Assembly (NCBI GenBank): GCA_002746935.1 | Contig: PDRW01000019.1 | Location: 1-40,078 of the forward strand | Direction of reading: 5' to 3' | Source of the DNA: Rhodobacterales bacterium | Lineage (GTDB): Bacteria; Pseudomonadota; Alphaproteobacteria; Rhodobacterales; Rhodobacteraceae | Length of the DNA: 40,078 bases | Shown: piece after piece, positions 1 through 10,168 of the stretch | Layout: each line of letters starts with the position of its first letter | How positions within the stretch are numbered: position 1 is the stretch's first letter | Program-made: the position numbers and the translations under genes | The notes under the pieces: generated by a model | Seen by the model: only the letters and a program-made list of their open reading frames with translations | Databases searched by the model: none | Told to the model about the DNA's origin: nothing

Positions 1-90
1 GTTAGCGAAGACAGCTATATCGCTTTCGATCGGGAAGTGCGGCGGCAGGTTCTGGCCGCGCGCGCCCCGGAATTCGATTTGCTGCAATAG
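1..90 (+). CDS. 3' end of a secreted-protein gene, upstream tandem copy (partial)
   Basis: The first 29 codons of the window followed by TAG match the last 29 codons of the gene at 170-1000. I count about 11 nucleotide differences in 90, but only two amino-acid changes (Q to R and I to V), so most changes are synonymous. The 15 bases after both stop codons are the same (aggtttgcctgggag). This is therefore the tail of a complete or near-complete tandem copy whose start lies outside the window. Function unknown; see the next gene. Confidence 0.85.
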   Translation, partial: VSEDSYIAFDREVRRQVLAARAPEFDLLQ

Positions 91-169
91 AGGTTTGCCT
101 GGGAGTGAAAGCGGGATTACAGGTTGCAATCCATATGAACCAACTGCGGGGGCGCGGAGGAATTCTATT

Positions 170-1000
170 ATGTGCATGTTTATTGCCAGGCGCCCTGTTT
201 TTGCGTTTGTTTCCGCGATCGTGCTGGCAAGTGTCTGGCTTGTGTCCCTTGTGTCACCTGTCTCCGCCCAGACCGGGAGCTTCGATCCGACGATCTGTCC
301 CGGTGACCATCAGGGCAAGCTGCTGGTCCGGCTGGAGTCGGGGCTGGCTTTCCGAATTCAGCCGCATGGTTTCCTGCTCGGGCGGATCGCACCGGAGCCG
401 GCCGGACCAGGCCTGCCGCCCTGGGGCTGCCCGGGAAATCCGGTGGTCACCAGCCATTTTTCCCTTGCATACCGCTATGAGGCGCTGCTCGAAAACAAGC
501 GCAACCCGCAGACTCCGGAAGGCCTTGGCCGCCCGTCACTGTTGCGAATCATCGCCGGCGACGGTCCGGTTCATATGCAAGAAAGCAACTTGGTGCTGTT
601 CCATTACTCCAAAGACCAGTTCAATTCCTGTGAGATCACGAACGAAGGGCTGGAGATCTGCCGGTCTTGCAAGGTCGTGGACGGGCGTTGCCTCCGGGCG
701 GGTTCGACCGAGCCCGGACCCAATCGCCCCACCGCCATGTATGGCCGGGCTCTGCCCGGGGTTTACGAGGAGCACAATGGTCTGCCGTTCATTATCCATT
801 GCTATACGGATGACAGGCCCGATGTCCCGTATCCGACCAACAAGTGGTGTGAAGTTCGTTACAAGTTGATGGACGGGCTCAGTGTGTCCTACCGGATCAC
901 CGACCGCAAGGTCAGCGAAGACAGCTATATCGCTTTCGATCAGGAAGTGCGGCGGCAGATCCTTGCGGCCCGTGCCCCGGAGTTTGATTTGCTGCAATAA
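170..1000 (+). CDS. Secreted hypothetical protein, downstream tandem copy
   Basis: 276 residues. I chose the ATG at 170 because GGAGG at 156-160 sits 9 bases upstream and because the protein then begins with a clear signal peptide: a short basic stretch, a hydrophobic core, and a cleavage site near VSA-Q about residue 34. The mature part has many cysteines and no domain I can name. Near its C-terminus is a cysteine/VPYP/cysteine stretch followed by a GL.V..R pattern, which resembles the end of the two secreted proteins encoded at 26727-28201. It is the second of two tandem copies. Probably periplasmic or exported; no function assigned. Confidence 0.8.
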   Translation: MCMFIARRPVFAFVSAIVLASVWLVSLVSPVSAQTGSFDPTICPGDHQGKLLVRLESGLAFRIQPHGFLLGRIAPEPAGPGLPPWGCPGNPVVTSHFSLAYRYEALLENKRNPQTPEGLGRPSLLRIIAGDGPVHMQESNLVLFHYSKDQFNSCEITNEGLEICRSCKVVDGRCLRAGSTEPGPNRPTAMYGRALPGVYEEHNGLPFIIHCYTDDRPDVPYPTNKWCEVRYKLMDGLSVSYRITDRKVSEDSYIAFDQEVRRQILAARAPEFDLLQ

Positions 1001-1031
1001 AGGTTTGCCTGGGAGAAGACAGAATGGTGGC

Positions 1032-1048
1032 GGGGGTGGCGAACCCCC
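1032..1048 (+). terminator. Possible terminator hairpin
   Basis: A six-base-pair stem (GGGGGT/ACCCCC) with a five-base loop lies 32 bases after the stop of the secreted-protein gene and before the convergent PIN gene. There is no T-run, so it is a weak candidate for a terminator shared by the converging genes. Confidence 0.3.
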
Positions 1049-1072
1049 CTTGCCGCGCGGGAGGCAAACCCC

Positions 1073-1621
1073 TCAGCCCCGCCCCTCCAGCGCCTTGCCG
1101 AGCCGTGGCAGGCGGGCCTTCTTCATCAGCTTGCGCAGCGGCCAGGGCTTGTCCGAGAGCCGTTCGGCTTCGGCTTGCACCCCGGTGGCCACGGCCGCGA
1201 CCGTGGCGGGATCGTCCTGCCAGAGCCCCCGCAGAAACAGATCCGGCCCCGCGCGGCGGATGCCCTCCGCCGCCAGTATGCGGCGCGGAAAATCCTTTTC
1301 GTTGAGCGTGACCAGCAGTTCGGCTTCTCCCGCGATCGCCGCCGCCAACACATGAACGTCGCCCGCATCCGGCAACCAGAGCCGCGCTTCGTCGGCGGCC
1401 CGAGGCTGCACCGAAGCGCCCGGAAACCGCGCCTCGGCGGCGGCGATCTCGCCCCGCGCCAGCACCTCCTGCCCCGGCCCCAGCTTCGCCGCGGCGCGGG
1501 CCCATTCCTCCAGAATGCGCGGCGACCACAGCGGCCGGTAAAGCCCCGCCGCCGCCACGCCCAGCAGCATCTCGCGCATCACCGTCGGATAGAGCACACA
1601 GGCGTCGAGCAGCACCTTCAT
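1073..1621 (-). CDS. PIN-domain putative ribonuclease (RSP_2648-type)
   Basis: 182 residues. The PIN fold is recognisable: N-terminal MKVLLDACVLYP with the first acidic residue D6, an acidic pair E38-E39 in the WSPRILEEW stretch, D85 and D88 in the LPDAGDVHVLAAA stretch, and the LVTLNEKDFP strand. These acidic residues would bind the metal for RNA cleavage. Its ATG overlaps the stop of the upstream RNA methyltransferase gene by four bases (ATGA), so the two are translationally coupled. This pair is typical of Rhodobacteraceae. No antitoxin-like gene sits beside it, so a VapC-type toxin role is not supported; RNA processing linked to the methyltransferase is an inference. Confidence 0.85.
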   Translation of the reverse strand: MKVLLDACVLYPTVMREMLLGVAAAGLYRPLWSPRILEEWARAAAKLGPGQEVLARGEIAAAEARFPGASVQPRAADEARLWLPDAGDVHVLAAAIAGEAELLVTLNEKDFPRRILAAEGIRRAGPDLFLRGLWQDDPATVAAVATGVQAEAERLSDKPWPLRKLMKKARLPRLGKALEGRG

Positions 1622-2826
1622 CGGGTGAGCCGATAGAACAGCGCCTTGAGATAGCCGCTTTCGGGCAGGCTCGGATGTTGCGGATGGTCGGGCCCGGCGA
1701 AACCGGTGTGGATCAACTGCCCCCCACGGCCGCCGCGGCCGATGCCGCGCGTGCAGGCGGCGCGGAAGCGGTGCAGATCGGCCGCATGGGAGCAGGAGCA
1801 GAGCACCAGATAGCCGCCCTCGGCCACCAGCGGCGCGGCGAGACGGGCGAGCTTTTCATAGGCCCTGAGCCCCGCCTCCAGCGCCGGTTTCGAGGGGGCA
1901 AAGGCCGGCGGGTCGCAGATCACCACGTCAAACCGCGCGCCCTCGCGGCCGAGCGCGTCCAGCACCTCGAAAGCATCGCCCTGCCGGGTGTCGAACCGCC
2001 CTTCCATGCCGCTTGCCACCGCCCCCGCGCGGGCGAGCTCCAGCGCCGGGGCAGAGGCGTCAACCGCCAGCGCCCGCGCCGCCCCGCCTGCCAGCGCCGC
2101 CAGCGCAAAGCCGCCCACATGGGAGAAGACATCGAGCACGGTGGCGCCTTTCGCCAGCCGCGCGGCGAAGCCATGGTTCGGGCGCTGGTCGAAGAACAGC
2201 CCGGTCTTCTGGCCGGTTTCCAGATCGGCCATGCAAGCCGCGCCGTTCATCGGCACCTCGACCCGGCCGGGGTTACCCCCGCGCAGCACCGCGCTCACAT
2301 CGTCGAGCCCTTCGAGCCCGCGCGCCCGGCCGGCGGCGTTTTTCAGCACGTTGGAAACCCCGGTGACCGCCACCAGCGCATCGGCGAATTCCTCCGCCAA
2401 GGCCTCCGCCCAGGCGGCATTGGGCTGGATCACGCAGGTGTCGGCGAAACGGTCGACGATCACCCCGGGAAGCCCGTCGGCCTCGGCATGGACCAGCCGG
2501 TAGAACGGCGCTTCATAGAGCCGCGCGCGATGCGCCAGCGCCCGTTCGAGCTTCGCGGCGAGCCAGTCGCGGGTGATCTCCGCCTCGGGGTCGCGGTCGA
2601 GCATCCGCGCAAAGATCCGGCTCTGCGGGTTGACCGCCACCGTCCCGAGCGGGCGGTGGGCATTGTCTTCAAGCCGCGCGATCGTGCCCGGGGCCAGCGC
2701 TTTGGTGCGCCGGTCGGTGACGATCTCGTTGTCATAGACCCAGGGGAACCCGTGACGAATGGCGCGGGCATTGGCCTTGGGACGCAGACAGAGGGTGGGG
2801 CGCGGTGTGGGGCTGTCGGTGCTCAT
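1618..2826 (-). CDS. Class I SAM-dependent RNA methyltransferase (RlmI-like, RSP_2647-type)
   Basis: 402 residues, the usual length for the RlmI/PF10672 group of rRNA cytosine-C5 methyltransferases. The N-terminal about 80 residues form a PUA-type RNA-binding region (GFPWVYDNEI). The middle carries the group signature YRLVHAEADGLPG. The Rossmann fold follows, with the SAM-binding loop VLDVFSHVGGFALAAL, the DPPAF motif in DVVICDPPAFAPSK, and a catalytic-type cysteine in LCSCSHAA. It is the first gene of a coupled pair with the PIN protein (ATGA overlap) and starts 39 bases after the small gene at 2866-3192. Exact rRNA target not determinable from sequence. Confidence 0.9.
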   Translation of the reverse strand: MSTDSPTPRPTLCLRPKANARAIRHGFPWVYDNEIVTDRRTKALAPGTIARLEDNAHRPLGTVAVNPQSRIFARMLDRDPEAEITRDWLAAKLERALAHRARLYEAPFYRLVHAEADGLPGVIVDRFADTCVIQPNAAWAEALAEEFADALVAVTGVSNVLKNAAGRARGLEGLDDVSAVLRGGNPGRVEVPMNGAACMADLETGQKTGLFFDQRPNHGFAARLAKGATVLDVFSHVGGFALAALAGGAARALAVDASAPALELARAGAVASGMEGRFDTRQGDAFEVLDALGREGARFDVVICDPPAFAPSKPALEAGLRAYEKLARLAAPLVAEGGYLVLCSCSHAADLHRFRAACTRGIGRGGRGGQLIHTGFAGPDHPQHPSLPESGYLKALFYRLTR

Positions 2827-2865
2827 GCCCCCGGGTTACAGGAGCCGGTGGCAGCGCGAAACCCC

Positions 2866-3192
2866 TCAGATCCGGGGCGTGCCGGGCGCGTTTTTGCAGG
2901 CATTTCCGGGCACAACCGCGGCTTCGGGAAGACTGCGGGTCAGCCGCAGCGCGTCATCCCGGCCGGACTGCGGGGCGCGGGTGGTTTCGGGGCCGGCTTG
3001 AGGGCCGGTCTGGGGTCTGATTCGGGGTCTGATTTGGGGTCTGGCCGCTGATCCGGCCCGAATCCCCGCGTGGGTTTCGGCCGAAACCCACGCCGGGGCC
3101 TCGCGCCGGCTTTCCGCAAGACGCTCGACCGCCGCGGTCAGCCCCATTGCCACAAATGCCAGGCCAACCAGCCCGCTGCGTATTGAAATCAT
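2866..3192 (-). CDS. Small membrane-anchored hypothetical protein with proline-rich repeat
   Basis: 108 residues. A strong ribosome binding site (GGAGG, seven bases before the ATG) supports the start. The N-terminus has one hydrophobic segment (about residues 5-22) that could be a signal anchor. Residues about 50-70 are a short PQ/IRP repeat encoded by three near-identical 12-bp units around 3010-3046 (ggggtctgatt core). It lies directly upstream of the RNA methyltransferase on the same strand, so it may lead that operon. No known domain. Confidence 0.55.
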   Translation of the reverse strand: MISIRSGLVGLAFVAMGLTAAVERLAESRREAPAWVSAETHAGIRAGSAARPQIRPRIRPQTGPQAGPETTRAPQSGRDDALRLTRSLPEAAVVPGNACKNAPGTPRI

Positions 3193-3438
3193 GCTCTTGC
3201 CTCCGACGGTTCATTGCCCGATTCCGGGTCATTTCCGTTCTTCCGGCATGGATTGCGCCAGATTGCGGCGGCGGTGAAGGGGGAATTGAGGCTTCCGGTT
3301 CACCCTGCGGGATTGTTACGCGAATGCCACAGCCGCGGCCATGCCCTGCGACACTGCGGCGCCGTCTTGCGCGCGCAGGAGTGGTGTTGGCGCCAAAGGG
3401 TGACACCGGCCTTACCACACCTGTCGCGCAAACGGGGC

Positions 3439-3496
3439 GTGCCGGGGGCGCTGCCCCCGGACCCCCGGAGTATTTGTCCCAGGAAAAAGAGAAGGG
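3439..3496 (+). repeat. Dispersed intergenic repeat, copy 1
   Basis: A GC-rich hairpin (ccgggggcgctgcccccgg) followed by acccccggagtatttgtcc and an A-rich tail. The same arrangement recurs in the opposite orientation at about 23476-23519 and 29966-30023. Such hairpin-plus-(T)ATTTG repeats are common between genes in Rhodobacteraceae and often sit where transcripts end. Confidence 0.7.
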
Positions 3497-3644
3497 AGCG
3501 TAAGGGAACGCCAGCCCCCTTGCCGAAGCACCGGTGCCGGGCGGGGTGGTCGGTGCGGCGATTCTGTTCACCCCCGAAAGGCATTCGCGCTGCCTGGGCG
3601 GCGGGCAGCGGGCGCCCAGGCCCCGTCATCGTTCCGGCATTCGC

Positions 3645-3692
3645 CAGAACTCTGACCAGAACTCCGGCCAGGAACTCGGCCAGGAATTCGGC
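3645..3692 (+). repeat. 12-bp tandem repeat, four units
   Basis: Four consecutive 12-bp units: cagaactctgac, cagaactccggc, caggaactcggc, caggaattcggc. They drift stepwise from one to the next. If translated on the plus strand they give QNSD-QNSG-QELG-QEFG, but no convincing gene carries them. Confidence 0.75.
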
Positions 3693-4001
3693 CAGAGCCG
3701 CCGCTTTGCCGCATTTCGTCGCTCCCGATCCGGGCGTCCGGCGCGGCCCGAGCCTGGGGATCGTTTCCAAGACCTGCACGATTGTCCGCTTTTCAGGCAC
3801 AATCCACGGGTCAGCCCGCCATTGTCTGCGGTACACCCGCAAACCGCCGTCTCCCCGCCCGCAACAATCCCCTCGCAGCCCGCCATCTTTCTCCGATCCC
3901 GGCCAAATTGAGCCGCGATTGTTTCGGCAACTTCCCCATTTCCTCCCAATTCCCACCATTCTTTCCCTGTTTTCTGAACCAGACCTCGAACGGAGAGACC
4001 A

Positions 4002-4346
4002 ATGGGTGTCGCTGCCTCCAGCACCATCACGGTGCTGTGCTCCCCACAGACAAACCGGCCCGATCGCCAGGCGCGCGCGGTGGATATGCCGGCGGCGCAG
4101 ACCGCGCTGAGTGACCGTGACGAGCGCATCCTTGCAGCCACCGGTGCCGGGGAAGGCCCGGGTGCCATCAGGCGGCGGGCGGAGCGCGGCCGCTGTTGCC
4201 ACCTGAGGACCAAACCGCGCGCGGCAGACCGCCGGCGACACAGCTTTCCCCCAAGGCCGGTTGCGCCCCCGGAGCCGCCGAGATTGCCGGGGATACCGAA
4301 ACGACCGGGGGCAGAACAGAAAAGGACAGGAGGCCATTCATGCTGA
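4002..4346 (+). CDS. Hypothetical protein, weakly supported
   Basis: 114 residues if real. A purine-rich site (ggagag) lies just before the ATG and the first about 60 codons have the high third-position GC expected here. The later part is arginine/proline-rich and looks less coding. It overlaps the start of the better-supported small gene at 4340 by seven bases, so the two could be co-translated. No domain recognised. It may equally be a chance frame in GC-rich DNA. Confidence 0.35.
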   Translation: MGVAASSTITVLCSPQTNRPDRQARAVDMPAAQTALSDRDERILAATGAGEGPGAIRRRAERGRCCHLRTKPRAADRRRHSFPPRPVAPPEPPRLPGIPKRPGAEQKRTGGHSC

Positions 4347-4564
4347 CGTCAGAGCTTACAATCACCGAATATGCGCATCGGCGGCAGGTTCTGGAACGCC
4401 GCGCCGACATGCGGCTGGCACAGGCCATGCGCCAGCAGGTTTCGCTGCGCGAAAAACTGCGCCTGGCTCAGGGACAAGAGCCCGACGGTCGCCACCAGAA
4501 GATCCGCCACTGGACGGACGGCAACTTCGTTGCGCGCTGGATCACCCTGCCCGACTCGCTCTGA
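4340..4564 (+). CDS. Small hypothetical protein
   Basis: 74 residues. I chose the ATG at 4340 because AGGAGG lies about seven bases upstream. The protein is charged, largely helical in appearance (TITEYAHRRQVLERRADMRLAQAMRQQ), and ends WITLPDSL. No signal peptide, membrane segment or known domain. It converges on the phosphatase-family gene at 4575-5300, with only 10 bases between the two stop codons. Confidence 0.6.
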   Translation: MLTSELTITEYAHRRQVLERRADMRLAQAMRQQVSLREKLRLAQGQEPDGRHQKIRHWTDGNFVARWITLPDSL

Positions 4565-4574
4565 GGCGGGGGCA

Positions 4575-5300
4575 TCAGAAGTCCAGGGTGAAGCGGGCCA
4601 GCAGCCCGTAGTGGTCCGACCCGATCCGCGCCAGCCGCTCCAGCCGGCCCTGCCCGCCGGTGACCAGCACATGGTCGATGGTCAGCCCCAGAAGCCCGGC
4701 CAGCCGGAAGGTGACAAAGCCCGGCCCGAGCCGGGTGACACCCGCCGCCCGGGCCAGCGTGGTCACCGAGGCCGATCCCGCAAAGGCGTTGAAATCGCCG
4801 CCGATGATCTTGGGGCCGGAAAGCGCCGCCAGCGCCGGCGCAAGCTCGCGCACCATCTGCCGGTGCAGCGGCTTTTCGGGGGTTTCGAGATGTACCGACA
4901 TCACCCACACCCGGCCCGCGGGGCTGTCCACCTGAAGCGCGGCAATGCCCTTGGCGGCGAAGCAGCGCTTCGAACCTTTGACCAGCGGCCAGCGCGACAG
5001 CACCGCGACCCCGCCGATCCCCTCGAAGGCGCACAGATGCCGGGCCGGATAGGCGGGCGCGAGCAGCTTCAGGATCGCACGGTTCTGCCGGTTCACCTCC
5101 TGAAGCGACACCGTATCAGGGGCGCGGGCCAGAATATCGCCCGCCAGGCGGCGTTCGTCTTCGTCGCTCAGCCCATAATACATGTTCTTCTGATAGTGGA
5201 TGAAGATGCGGCTTCCGGCGGTGGCCGCATGGGGCAAGGTGGCGGCCAGCAGCGCAATGCCGAAGCCGAGCCACAGGACAGGGAAAAAGGCACGGGTCAT
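4575..5300 (-). CDS. Endonuclease/exonuclease/phosphatase-family protein
   Basis: 241 residues with an N-terminal hydrophobic segment (about residues 5-28, ending HAATA) that should export it or anchor it in the membrane. Family residues are all visible: E68 in SLQEV (metal), H137 in VHLET, D169 and N171 in GGDFNAF, D209-H210 in TIDHVL, and D229-H230 in GSDHYGL. These make up the Mg-dependent phosphodiesterase site of the EEP fold shared by ExoIII, DNase I and sphingomyelinases. An extracytoplasmic location suggests a nuclease or phospholipase/phosphatase acting outside the cytoplasm; the substrate cannot be told. Monocistronic. Confidence 0.88.
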   Translation of the reverse strand: MTRAFFPVLWLGFGIALLAATLPHAATAGSRIFIHYQKNMYYGLSDEDERRLAGDILARAPDTVSLQEVNRQNRAILKLLAPAYPARHLCAFEGIGGVAVLSRWPLVKGSKRCFAAKGIAALQVDSPAGRVWVMSVHLETPEKPLHRQMVRELAPALAALSGPKIIGGDFNAFAGSASVTTLARAAGVTRLGPGFVTFRLAGLLGLTIDHVLVTGGQGRLERLARIGSDHYGLLARFTLDF

Positions 5301-5482
5301 GCGGCCGGTTTACCGCCCCGCACCCCGGCTGCGCAAGCGGGCGGCAAACCGGGCTGCCTGCCGGGCCGGGACAAGCCCGGACGAGCCCGGACGAGGCGGG
5401 CTTGCATCCCGCGCCCGCCTTACCCACCTGAAACCCGACCGCCCCGCCCGGACCGCGGGGGAATGCATTCAGGAGCAAAGCC

Positions 5483-6751
<1,269 letters not shown>

Positions 6752-6753
6752 AG

Positions 6754-6795
6754 GCCCGGCCGGATCGGGACGGATCGGGGCAGACCGGGCCGGGC
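6754..6795. terminator. Probable bidirectional terminator
   Basis: GCCCGGCC at 6754-6761 pairs with GGCCGGGC at 6788-6795, just after the stop of the hydrolase-OsmC gene and before the stop of the convergent gene at 6826. The loop is long (26 bases) and there is no T-run, so confidence is limited. Confidence 0.4.
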
Positions 6796-6825
6796 GGAGC
6801 AGAGCAGGCCCCCGCGGCCCGGCGC

Positions 6826-7182
6826 TCACCCGGCCTCGCAGCCGATCCAGTCCAGCACCAGCCCGTCGCGGATCACATAGATCCCGAACGCATGGCGCAT
6901 CAGCATCACCCGGCCTTCGGTCTTGCCGCTCTCGCCGGTGCAGGCCGCGTTGTAAAGCACCGCCTCCATTCCCGTGACCTCCACCGGATCGGTGAGCACG
7001 CAGGCGGTGCCCGCCGCTTCCAGCCGCCCGTCCTTCACCGACAGCGCCCCCTCCTTCTGGCCGACGCTCTTGCAATCCCAGGCCTTGGCCCAGTCATAAT
7101 TCGGCCGGTAAAGCCCGTCGAACGGCCCCGCCGCCGCGGCCAGCGGCAATAGCAGAACCAGGACACTCGCGCTGAGGCGCAT
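6826..7182 (-). CDS. Small secreted protein with four cysteines
   Basis: 118 residues. AGGAG seven bases before the ATG supports the start. A typical signal peptide covers residues 1 to about 18 ([10 protein letters not shown]). The mature protein has four cysteines (C37, C61, C81, C115), suggesting two disulfides, and begins [15 protein letters not shown]. Looks like a conserved periplasmic protein of Rhodobacteraceae; no function known to me. It is divergent from prfA, with about 100 bases between the starts. Confidence 0.75.
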   Translation of the reverse strand: MRLSASVLVLLLPLAAAAGPFDGLYRPNYDWAKAWDCKSVGQKEGALSVKDGRLEAAGTACVLTDPVEVTGMEAVLYNAACTGESGKTEGRVMLMRHAFGIYVIRDGLVLDWIGCEAG

Positions 7183-7281
7183 GCTGCATCTCCTTCATTC
7201 AAGGGGCGAAACCCGCCCTGCCCCCATGCTACACATTCCTGCCCCTTGACCAAGGCCGGTCAATACGCCACCTCATCGGCT

Positions 7282-8337
7282 ATGGTTCCCCTGGACAAAC
7301 TCACCGCCATTACCGAACGTTTCGAATATCTCGAAGCGCGGATGGGCGAAGGCCTCTCGGGCGGGGATTTCGCCCGGGTCGGCCGCGAATATGCACAGTT
7401 GAAGCCGGTGGTCGAGCAGATCGCCGGTTACCGGCAATTGCTCGACGACATCGCCGAGGCCGAAGCGATGCTCGACGACCCGGAGATGAAACCCCTCGCC
7501 GAGGAGGAATTGCCCGCCCTCCGCGCGGCCCTGCCCGAGGCCGAACAGCAGATGCGGCTGGCGCTGCTGCCGAAGGACGAGGCCGACGCCCGCCCCGCCA
7601 TCATCGAGATCCGCCCCGGCACCGGCGGCGAGGAGGCGGCGCTGTTCGCGGGCGATCTGCTGCGCATGTACCAGCGCTTCGCCGAAACTCAGGGCTGGTC
7701 CTTCGACATCCTCGAAGAACAGCTTACCGAGCTGGGCGGCGTGAAGGAGCTGGTGGCGCATGTGAAGGGCGAGGGCGTCTTCGCCCGGCTGAAATACGAA
7801 TCCGGCGTCCACCGGGTGCAACGGGTGCCCGAAACCGAATCGGGCGGCCGCATCCATACCTCCGCCGCCACCGTGGCGGTGCTGCCCGAGGCCGAGGATG
7901 TCGACATCCATATCGACCCGGGCGACATCCGGGTGGACACCATGCGCGCCTCCGGGGCCGGCGGCCAGCATGTCAACACCACCGATTCCGCGGTGCGCCT
8001 CACCCACCTGCCAACGGGCATCGTGGTGACCAGTTCGGAGAAATCCCAGCACCGCAACCGCGAGATCGCCATGCAGGTGCTGAAGACCCGGCTGTTCGAC
8101 CTCGAACGCCAGAAGGCCCATGACCAGCGCTCCGAGGCGCGGCGCGCGCAGGTGGGTTCCGGCGACCGGTCCGAACGCATCCGCACCTACAATTTCCCCC
8201 AGGGCCGCCTCACCGACCACCGCATCGGCCTCACCCTCTACCGCTTGCAGGAGGTTCTGGGCGGCGATCTCACCGAGGTGATCGACGCGCTGACCGAGGC
8301 CGATCAGGCGGCGAAGCTCGCCGAGATCGACCGGTGA
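7282..8337 (+). CDS. prfA: Peptide chain release factor 1
   Basis: 351 residues from the ATG at 7282 ([21 protein letters not shown]), the normal RF1 length; an in-frame TTG at 7246 would add 12 unlikely residues. RF1 reads UAA and UAG in the ribosomal A site and triggers peptide release. The GGQ motif that reaches the peptidyl-transferase centre is present (GAGGQHVN, about residues 226-229), followed by the conserved [16 protein letters not shown] stretch. Its last four bases overlap the start of prmC, whose product methylates the GGQ glutamine, so substrate and enzyme are co-translated. Confidence 0.97.
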   Translation: MVPLDKLTAITERFEYLEARMGEGLSGGDFARVGREYAQLKPVVEQIAGYRQLLDDIAEAEAMLDDPEMKPLAEEELPALRAALPEAEQQMRLALLPKDEADARPAIIEIRPGTGGEEAALFAGDLLRMYQRFAETQGWSFDILEEQLTELGGVKELVAHVKGEGVFARLKYESGVHRVQRVPETESGGRIHTSAATVAVLPEAEDVDIHIDPGDIRVDTMRASGAGGQHVNTTDSAVRLTHLPTGIVVTSSEKSQHRNREIAMQVLKTRLFDLERQKAHDQRSEARRAQVGSGDRSERIRTYNFPQGRLTDHRIGLTLYRLQEVLGGDLTEVIDALTEADQAAKLAEIDR

Positions 8338-9167
8338 AGCTCGCGCAAGCCCTCGCCATGGGCAGCAGACGGCTCGGAGGCCAGCCCGACCCGGGGCGCG
8401 ACGCCCGGGCCCTGCTCGCCCATGCCCTCGGCCTCGCCCCCGACCGGCTGACCCTCGAACGGGAGCGCAGTCTCACGGCCGGCGAGCTTGCCGCCTATGA
8501 GACGCTGCTGGAACGCCGTCAGGCCCATGAGCCGGTGAGCCGCATTACCGGGCGGCGGATGTTCTGGGGGCGCAACTTCAAGATCACCCCGCAAGTGCTT
8601 GATCCCCGTCCGGAAACCGAAGTGATCGTCGCCGCCGCACTGAACCGCCCGCCGCCCCGGACCCTGCTCGATCTCGGCACCGGATCGGGCATTCTGGCGC
8701 TGACGCTCTTGGCCGAATGGCCCGGGGCCCGCGCGGTCGCCACCGACATTTCGCCCGGCGCCCTCGCCGTGGCACGGGCCAATGCCGCGGCGCTGGGACT
8801 GGCCGAACGGCTCACCCTGATCGAAGCCGACTGGCTTGCCGGCGTCACCGGGACGTTCGACCTGATCGTCTCCAACCCGCCCTATATCGCCGGGGCCGAG
8901 ATTGCGGGTCTGGCGCCGGAGGTGCGCGACCACGACCCGCGCGGGGCGCTGACCCCGGGCGGCGACGGGCTCGACGCCTACCGGACGCTCGTTCCCGCGG
9001 CGCTTGCCCATCTCGCCCCCGGCGGGTGGCTGATGGTCGAGATCGGCCCGACCCAGGGGCCGGCGGTGGCCGGGCTGTTCGAGGCCGCAGGTTACGCGCA
9101 GGTGACGCGCCTTCCCGACCTCGACGGCCGCGCCCGTGTGGTGAGCGGACGGCGCGCGGCGGGGTGA
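8334..9167 (+). CDS. prmC: Release factor glutamine methyltransferase
   Basis: 277 residues starting with GTG that overlaps the prfA stop (GTGA). The enzyme transfers a methyl group from SAM to the GGQ glutamine of release factors. The Rossmann SAM loop is [16 protein letters not shown] (about residues 107-122), the acidic ribose-binding residue is in VATDIS, and the catalytic NPPY motif starts at N181 (SNPPYIAG). The N-terminal helical domain that holds the release factor precedes it. Operon with prfA as in most bacteria. Confidence 0.95.
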   Translation: MKLAQALAMGSRRLGGQPDPGRDARALLAHALGLAPDRLTLERERSLTAGELAAYETLLERRQAHEPVSRITGRRMFWGRNFKITPQVLDPRPETEVIVAAALNRPPPRTLLDLGTGSGILALTLLAEWPGARAVATDISPGALAVARANAAALGLAERLTLIEADWLAGVTGTFDLIVSNPPYIAGAEIAGLAPEVRDHDPRGALTPGGDGLDAYRTLVPAALAHLAPGGWLMVEIGPTQGPAVAGLFEAAGYAQVTRLPDLDGRARVVSGRRAAG

Positions 9168-9497
9168 TCCGCCGGGGCGGGTCTTGGATGCTTGCCGAAG
9201 TGGCGCAGCCGGTGGTGGGCCACGGCGGGCCGGGCTGCCTCTGCCCGGCCCGCCGGCCGCCGCGATCGGAACAGCCCCGCCCTGCCGTGGCCCGATTGCC
9301 ATCCGTCCGGCAAGTGTCCGCCAGCGTGCAGTTTTCGCTTGCCCCGGCGGGACCGCGCCGCTAACCAGATGATGTGACAGGGCGCAGTCGGGTTCGATTG
9401 CCTGTCGCAGGCAAGCCGTACATGTGGACCGGATGAAGGCGCGAAACACCGCGCCGGTCCTGCCAAGAAAAGCCATAAAGGCTGGAAGCAAGAACCT
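9168..9497. other. 330-base intergenic region with a small hairpin
   Basis: No gene seen. It contains TTGCCTG/CAGGCAA (9398-9414), a seven-pair hairpin with a three-base loop, about 85 bases before the next start. The hairpin could belong to the 5' leader of the DUF4167 gene; no other recognisable signal. Confidence 0.4.
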
Positions 9498-10136
9498 ATG
9501 AGATCTTCGAAACAGCGCTCGCGCGCCAAGAACCGGGGCGGCAACCGCTCGCCCGCCAACAATATCAACCGGGTCTTCGACAGCTCCGGTCCCGAGGGCA
9601 AGGTGCGCGGCACGCCCCAGCAGATCATCGACAAATACACCCAGCTGGCGCGGGATGCGTTTCTGGCGGGCGACCGGGTGGCGGGCGAAAACTTCCAGCA
9701 GCACGCGGAGCATTACACAAGGCTTCTGAGCGAAGCCCAGCGCGATGCCGAAGAAAAACGCCAGCAGGCCGACCAGCAGAACCGCGAGCGCCAGCAGCAA
9801 AAGCAGCGCGAGCGCGACCGCTCCCGCGAGGCCGCCGCCCAGACGCCAACCCAGCCGCAACCCCGGCCCGCTGCAGAAGATGACGGGGCGCAGGTGGTGG
9901 ATCTGGGCAATGAGAGCCGCGCCGACAGCGGGCTGGTGGATACCCCGGAAGAAGAACAGCCGCAGAAGAAGCCCGCCCGCCGGAAGCCGCGCTCACGCGC
10001 CGCGAAAGCGCAGGCTGAGAGCGGCGATGCCCCCGAACCCACCGCCGCCACCGGTGAAAACACCTCCCCCCCTCCGGACGCAAACGCGCCGGAAGAAACC
10101 GGTGCCGGGAAAGCCGCAGAGGCCGCGGCGGGCTAG
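9498..10136 (+). CDS. DUF4167-domain protein
   Basis: 212 residues. The N-terminal about 75 residues are the DUF4167 domain (basic RSSKQRSRAKNRGG start, then NNINRVFDSSGPEGKVRGTP and the helix HAEHYTRLL). The rest is a charged, low-complexity tail: a Gln/Arg/Glu-rich coiled-coil-like stretch at about residues 80-115, then a Pro/Ala/Lys-rich disordered segment. The domain is widespread in Alphaproteobacteria and its basic N-terminus suggests RNA binding, but its function is not established. It stands alone about 330 bases after prmC. Confidence 0.88.
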   Translation: MRSSKQRSRAKNRGGNRSPANNINRVFDSSGPEGKVRGTPQQIIDKYTQLARDAFLAGDRVAGENFQQHAEHYTRLLSEAQRDAEEKRQQADQQNRERQQQKQRERDRSREAAAQTPTQPQPRPAAEDDGAQVVDLGNESRADSGLVDTPEEEQPQKKPARRKPRSRAAKAQAESGDAPEPTAATGENTSPPPDANAPEETGAGKAAEAAAG

Positions 10137-10168
10137 AGCAAGCCCGCGCCAATCGGCCCGGGTTTTGC

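Larger units (their letters stand above)
3193..4001. other. Long region without a convincing gene
   Basis: About 800 bases. Several open frames cross it on both strands, but none has a good start plus coding-like content, and they overlap each other. It holds one dispersed Rhodobacteraceae-type intergenic repeat (3439-3496) and a block of four 12-bp tandem units (3645-3692). Possibly a decayed gene region. Confidence 0.5.

Noticed and set aside
1073-2826. Type II toxin-antitoxin module from the PIN protein
   Set aside because: The partner is a 402-residue RNA methyltransferase with a conserved core-genome pairing, not a small DNA-binding antitoxin.
1675-3051. 458-codon plus-strand frame opposite the RNA methyltransferase
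   Set aside because: Shadow of the minus-strand gene, which has all methyltransferase motifs.
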